From an uncultured Prevotella sp. (GTDB taxonomy: Bacteria; Bacteroidota; Bacteroidia; Bacteroidales; Bacteroidaceae): 24,366 nt of DNA. How positions within the stretch are numbered: position 1 is the stretch's first letter; each line of letters starts with the position of its first letter. The notes under the pieces are model-generated. The model was not told the origin of the DNA and searched no databases. It saw nothing but the letters and a program-made list of their open reading frames with translations. The stretch is from assembly GCA_934219025.1 (NCBI GenBank), contig CAKQDG010000025.1:1-24366 (forward strand), given 5' to 3'. The position numbers and the translations under genes are program-made. Below are positions 24,230 to 24,366 of the stretch, in pieces.

Positions 24230-24366
24230 AGATAAGCTGCATCTCAGCATAACATTCAAATAAATTTGATGTTCTGCATTCAATTTGCATTATCTTTGCA
24301 TAAGATAAGCTGCATCTCAGCATAACATTCAAATAAATTTGATGTTCTGCATTCAATTTGCATTAT
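24230..24366 (+). repeat. Tandem array of at least two 73-bp palindromic repeats (locus C), cut by the window edge
   Basis: Units start at 24230 and 24303. The left end AGATAAGCTGCATCTC and right end CAATTTGCATTATC plus TTTGCATA match the other two loci, but the core is different (AACATTCAAAT-AA-ATTTGATGTT, an imperfect inverted repeat). The two copies match each other over all visible bases. The array is preceded by TATCTTTG (24218-24225), and each unit ends in another such box (24291-24298; the second unit is truncated). By analogy with loci A and B, a plus-strand gene should begin shortly after the array. Confidence 0.88.

Noticed and set aside
23184..24356. Minus-strand open frame of 390 codons
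   Set aside because: It runs antisense to the acidic-tail gene, whose Asp/Glu codons read as Phe/Val/Leu on the other strand, and its first 45 codons are the repeat array. The plus-strand gene has better composition and start.

Overview
The window looks like a chromosomal segment of a Bacteroidales bacterium, most likely Prevotella or a close relative. Three things point there. Promoters match the Bacteroidetes form (-33 TTG/TTTG, 18-20 bp, -7 TAnnTTTG) and there are no clear Shine-Dalgarno sequences. Lipoproteins end their signal peptides in short Bacteroidetes-style lipoboxes. The F-type ATP synthase operon has the Bacteroidetes order atpD-atpC-X-atpB-atpE-atpF-atpH-atpA-atpG. Gene content is mainly core housekeeping; I see no phage, transposase, CRISPR, rRNA or tRNA.

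Layout. 1-228 is a tandem array of three 76-bp palindromic repeats whose last copy supplies the promoter of a TetR-type regulator (264-902). This converges on an MltF-like lytic transglycosylase (953-2182, minus). A divergent region with one more repeat unit of the same family (2286-2360) leads into hisG-hisD-hisC, a DUF4491 membrane protein and rlmH (2389-6448, plus). A strong bidirectional hairpin terminator (6475-6510) separates this from the ATP synthase operon on the minus strand (13895 down to 6514). Upstream of that lie pfkA and an NhaD-type Na+/H+ antiporter (16599 down to 14181), an FAD-dependent COG2509 dehydrogenase, and an OmpH/Skp-like lipoprotein. pepD (19427-20884, plus) is divergent from ompH and convergent with rarA (22223 down to 20952). 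Divergent from rarA is a nitrilase-family amidase. It is followed by an unrecognised protein with a very acidic tail and a possible 44-residue lipoprotein, and then by a second repeat array (24230-24366) that runs off the window.

Functional links. The ATP synthase genes form one operon with a promoter at about 14023-14052. The neighbouring nhaD-pfkA pair puts Na+/H+ exchange and glycolytic ATP production beside proton-driven ATP synthesis. The his cluster covers the first and last parts of histidine synthesis but lacks hisB, which I expect next to hisC in this phylum.

The most unusual content is the dispersed repeat family. Units of 73-76 bp have nearly identical ends, each carrying an exact -7 box TATCTTTG, but an unrelated central palindrome at each locus. 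Two of the three loci lie immediately upstream of a gene; the third runs off the right edge, so its downstream gene is not visible. Other non-coding structures worth checking are an atpH-atpA hairpin paired by G-U wobbles only on the transcribed strand, an 18-bp perfect palindrome before rlmH, a 120-bp inverted repeat between pfkA and the atp promoter, a 19-codon leader ORF before atpD, and a long hairpin inside the 44-aa lipoprotein gene.
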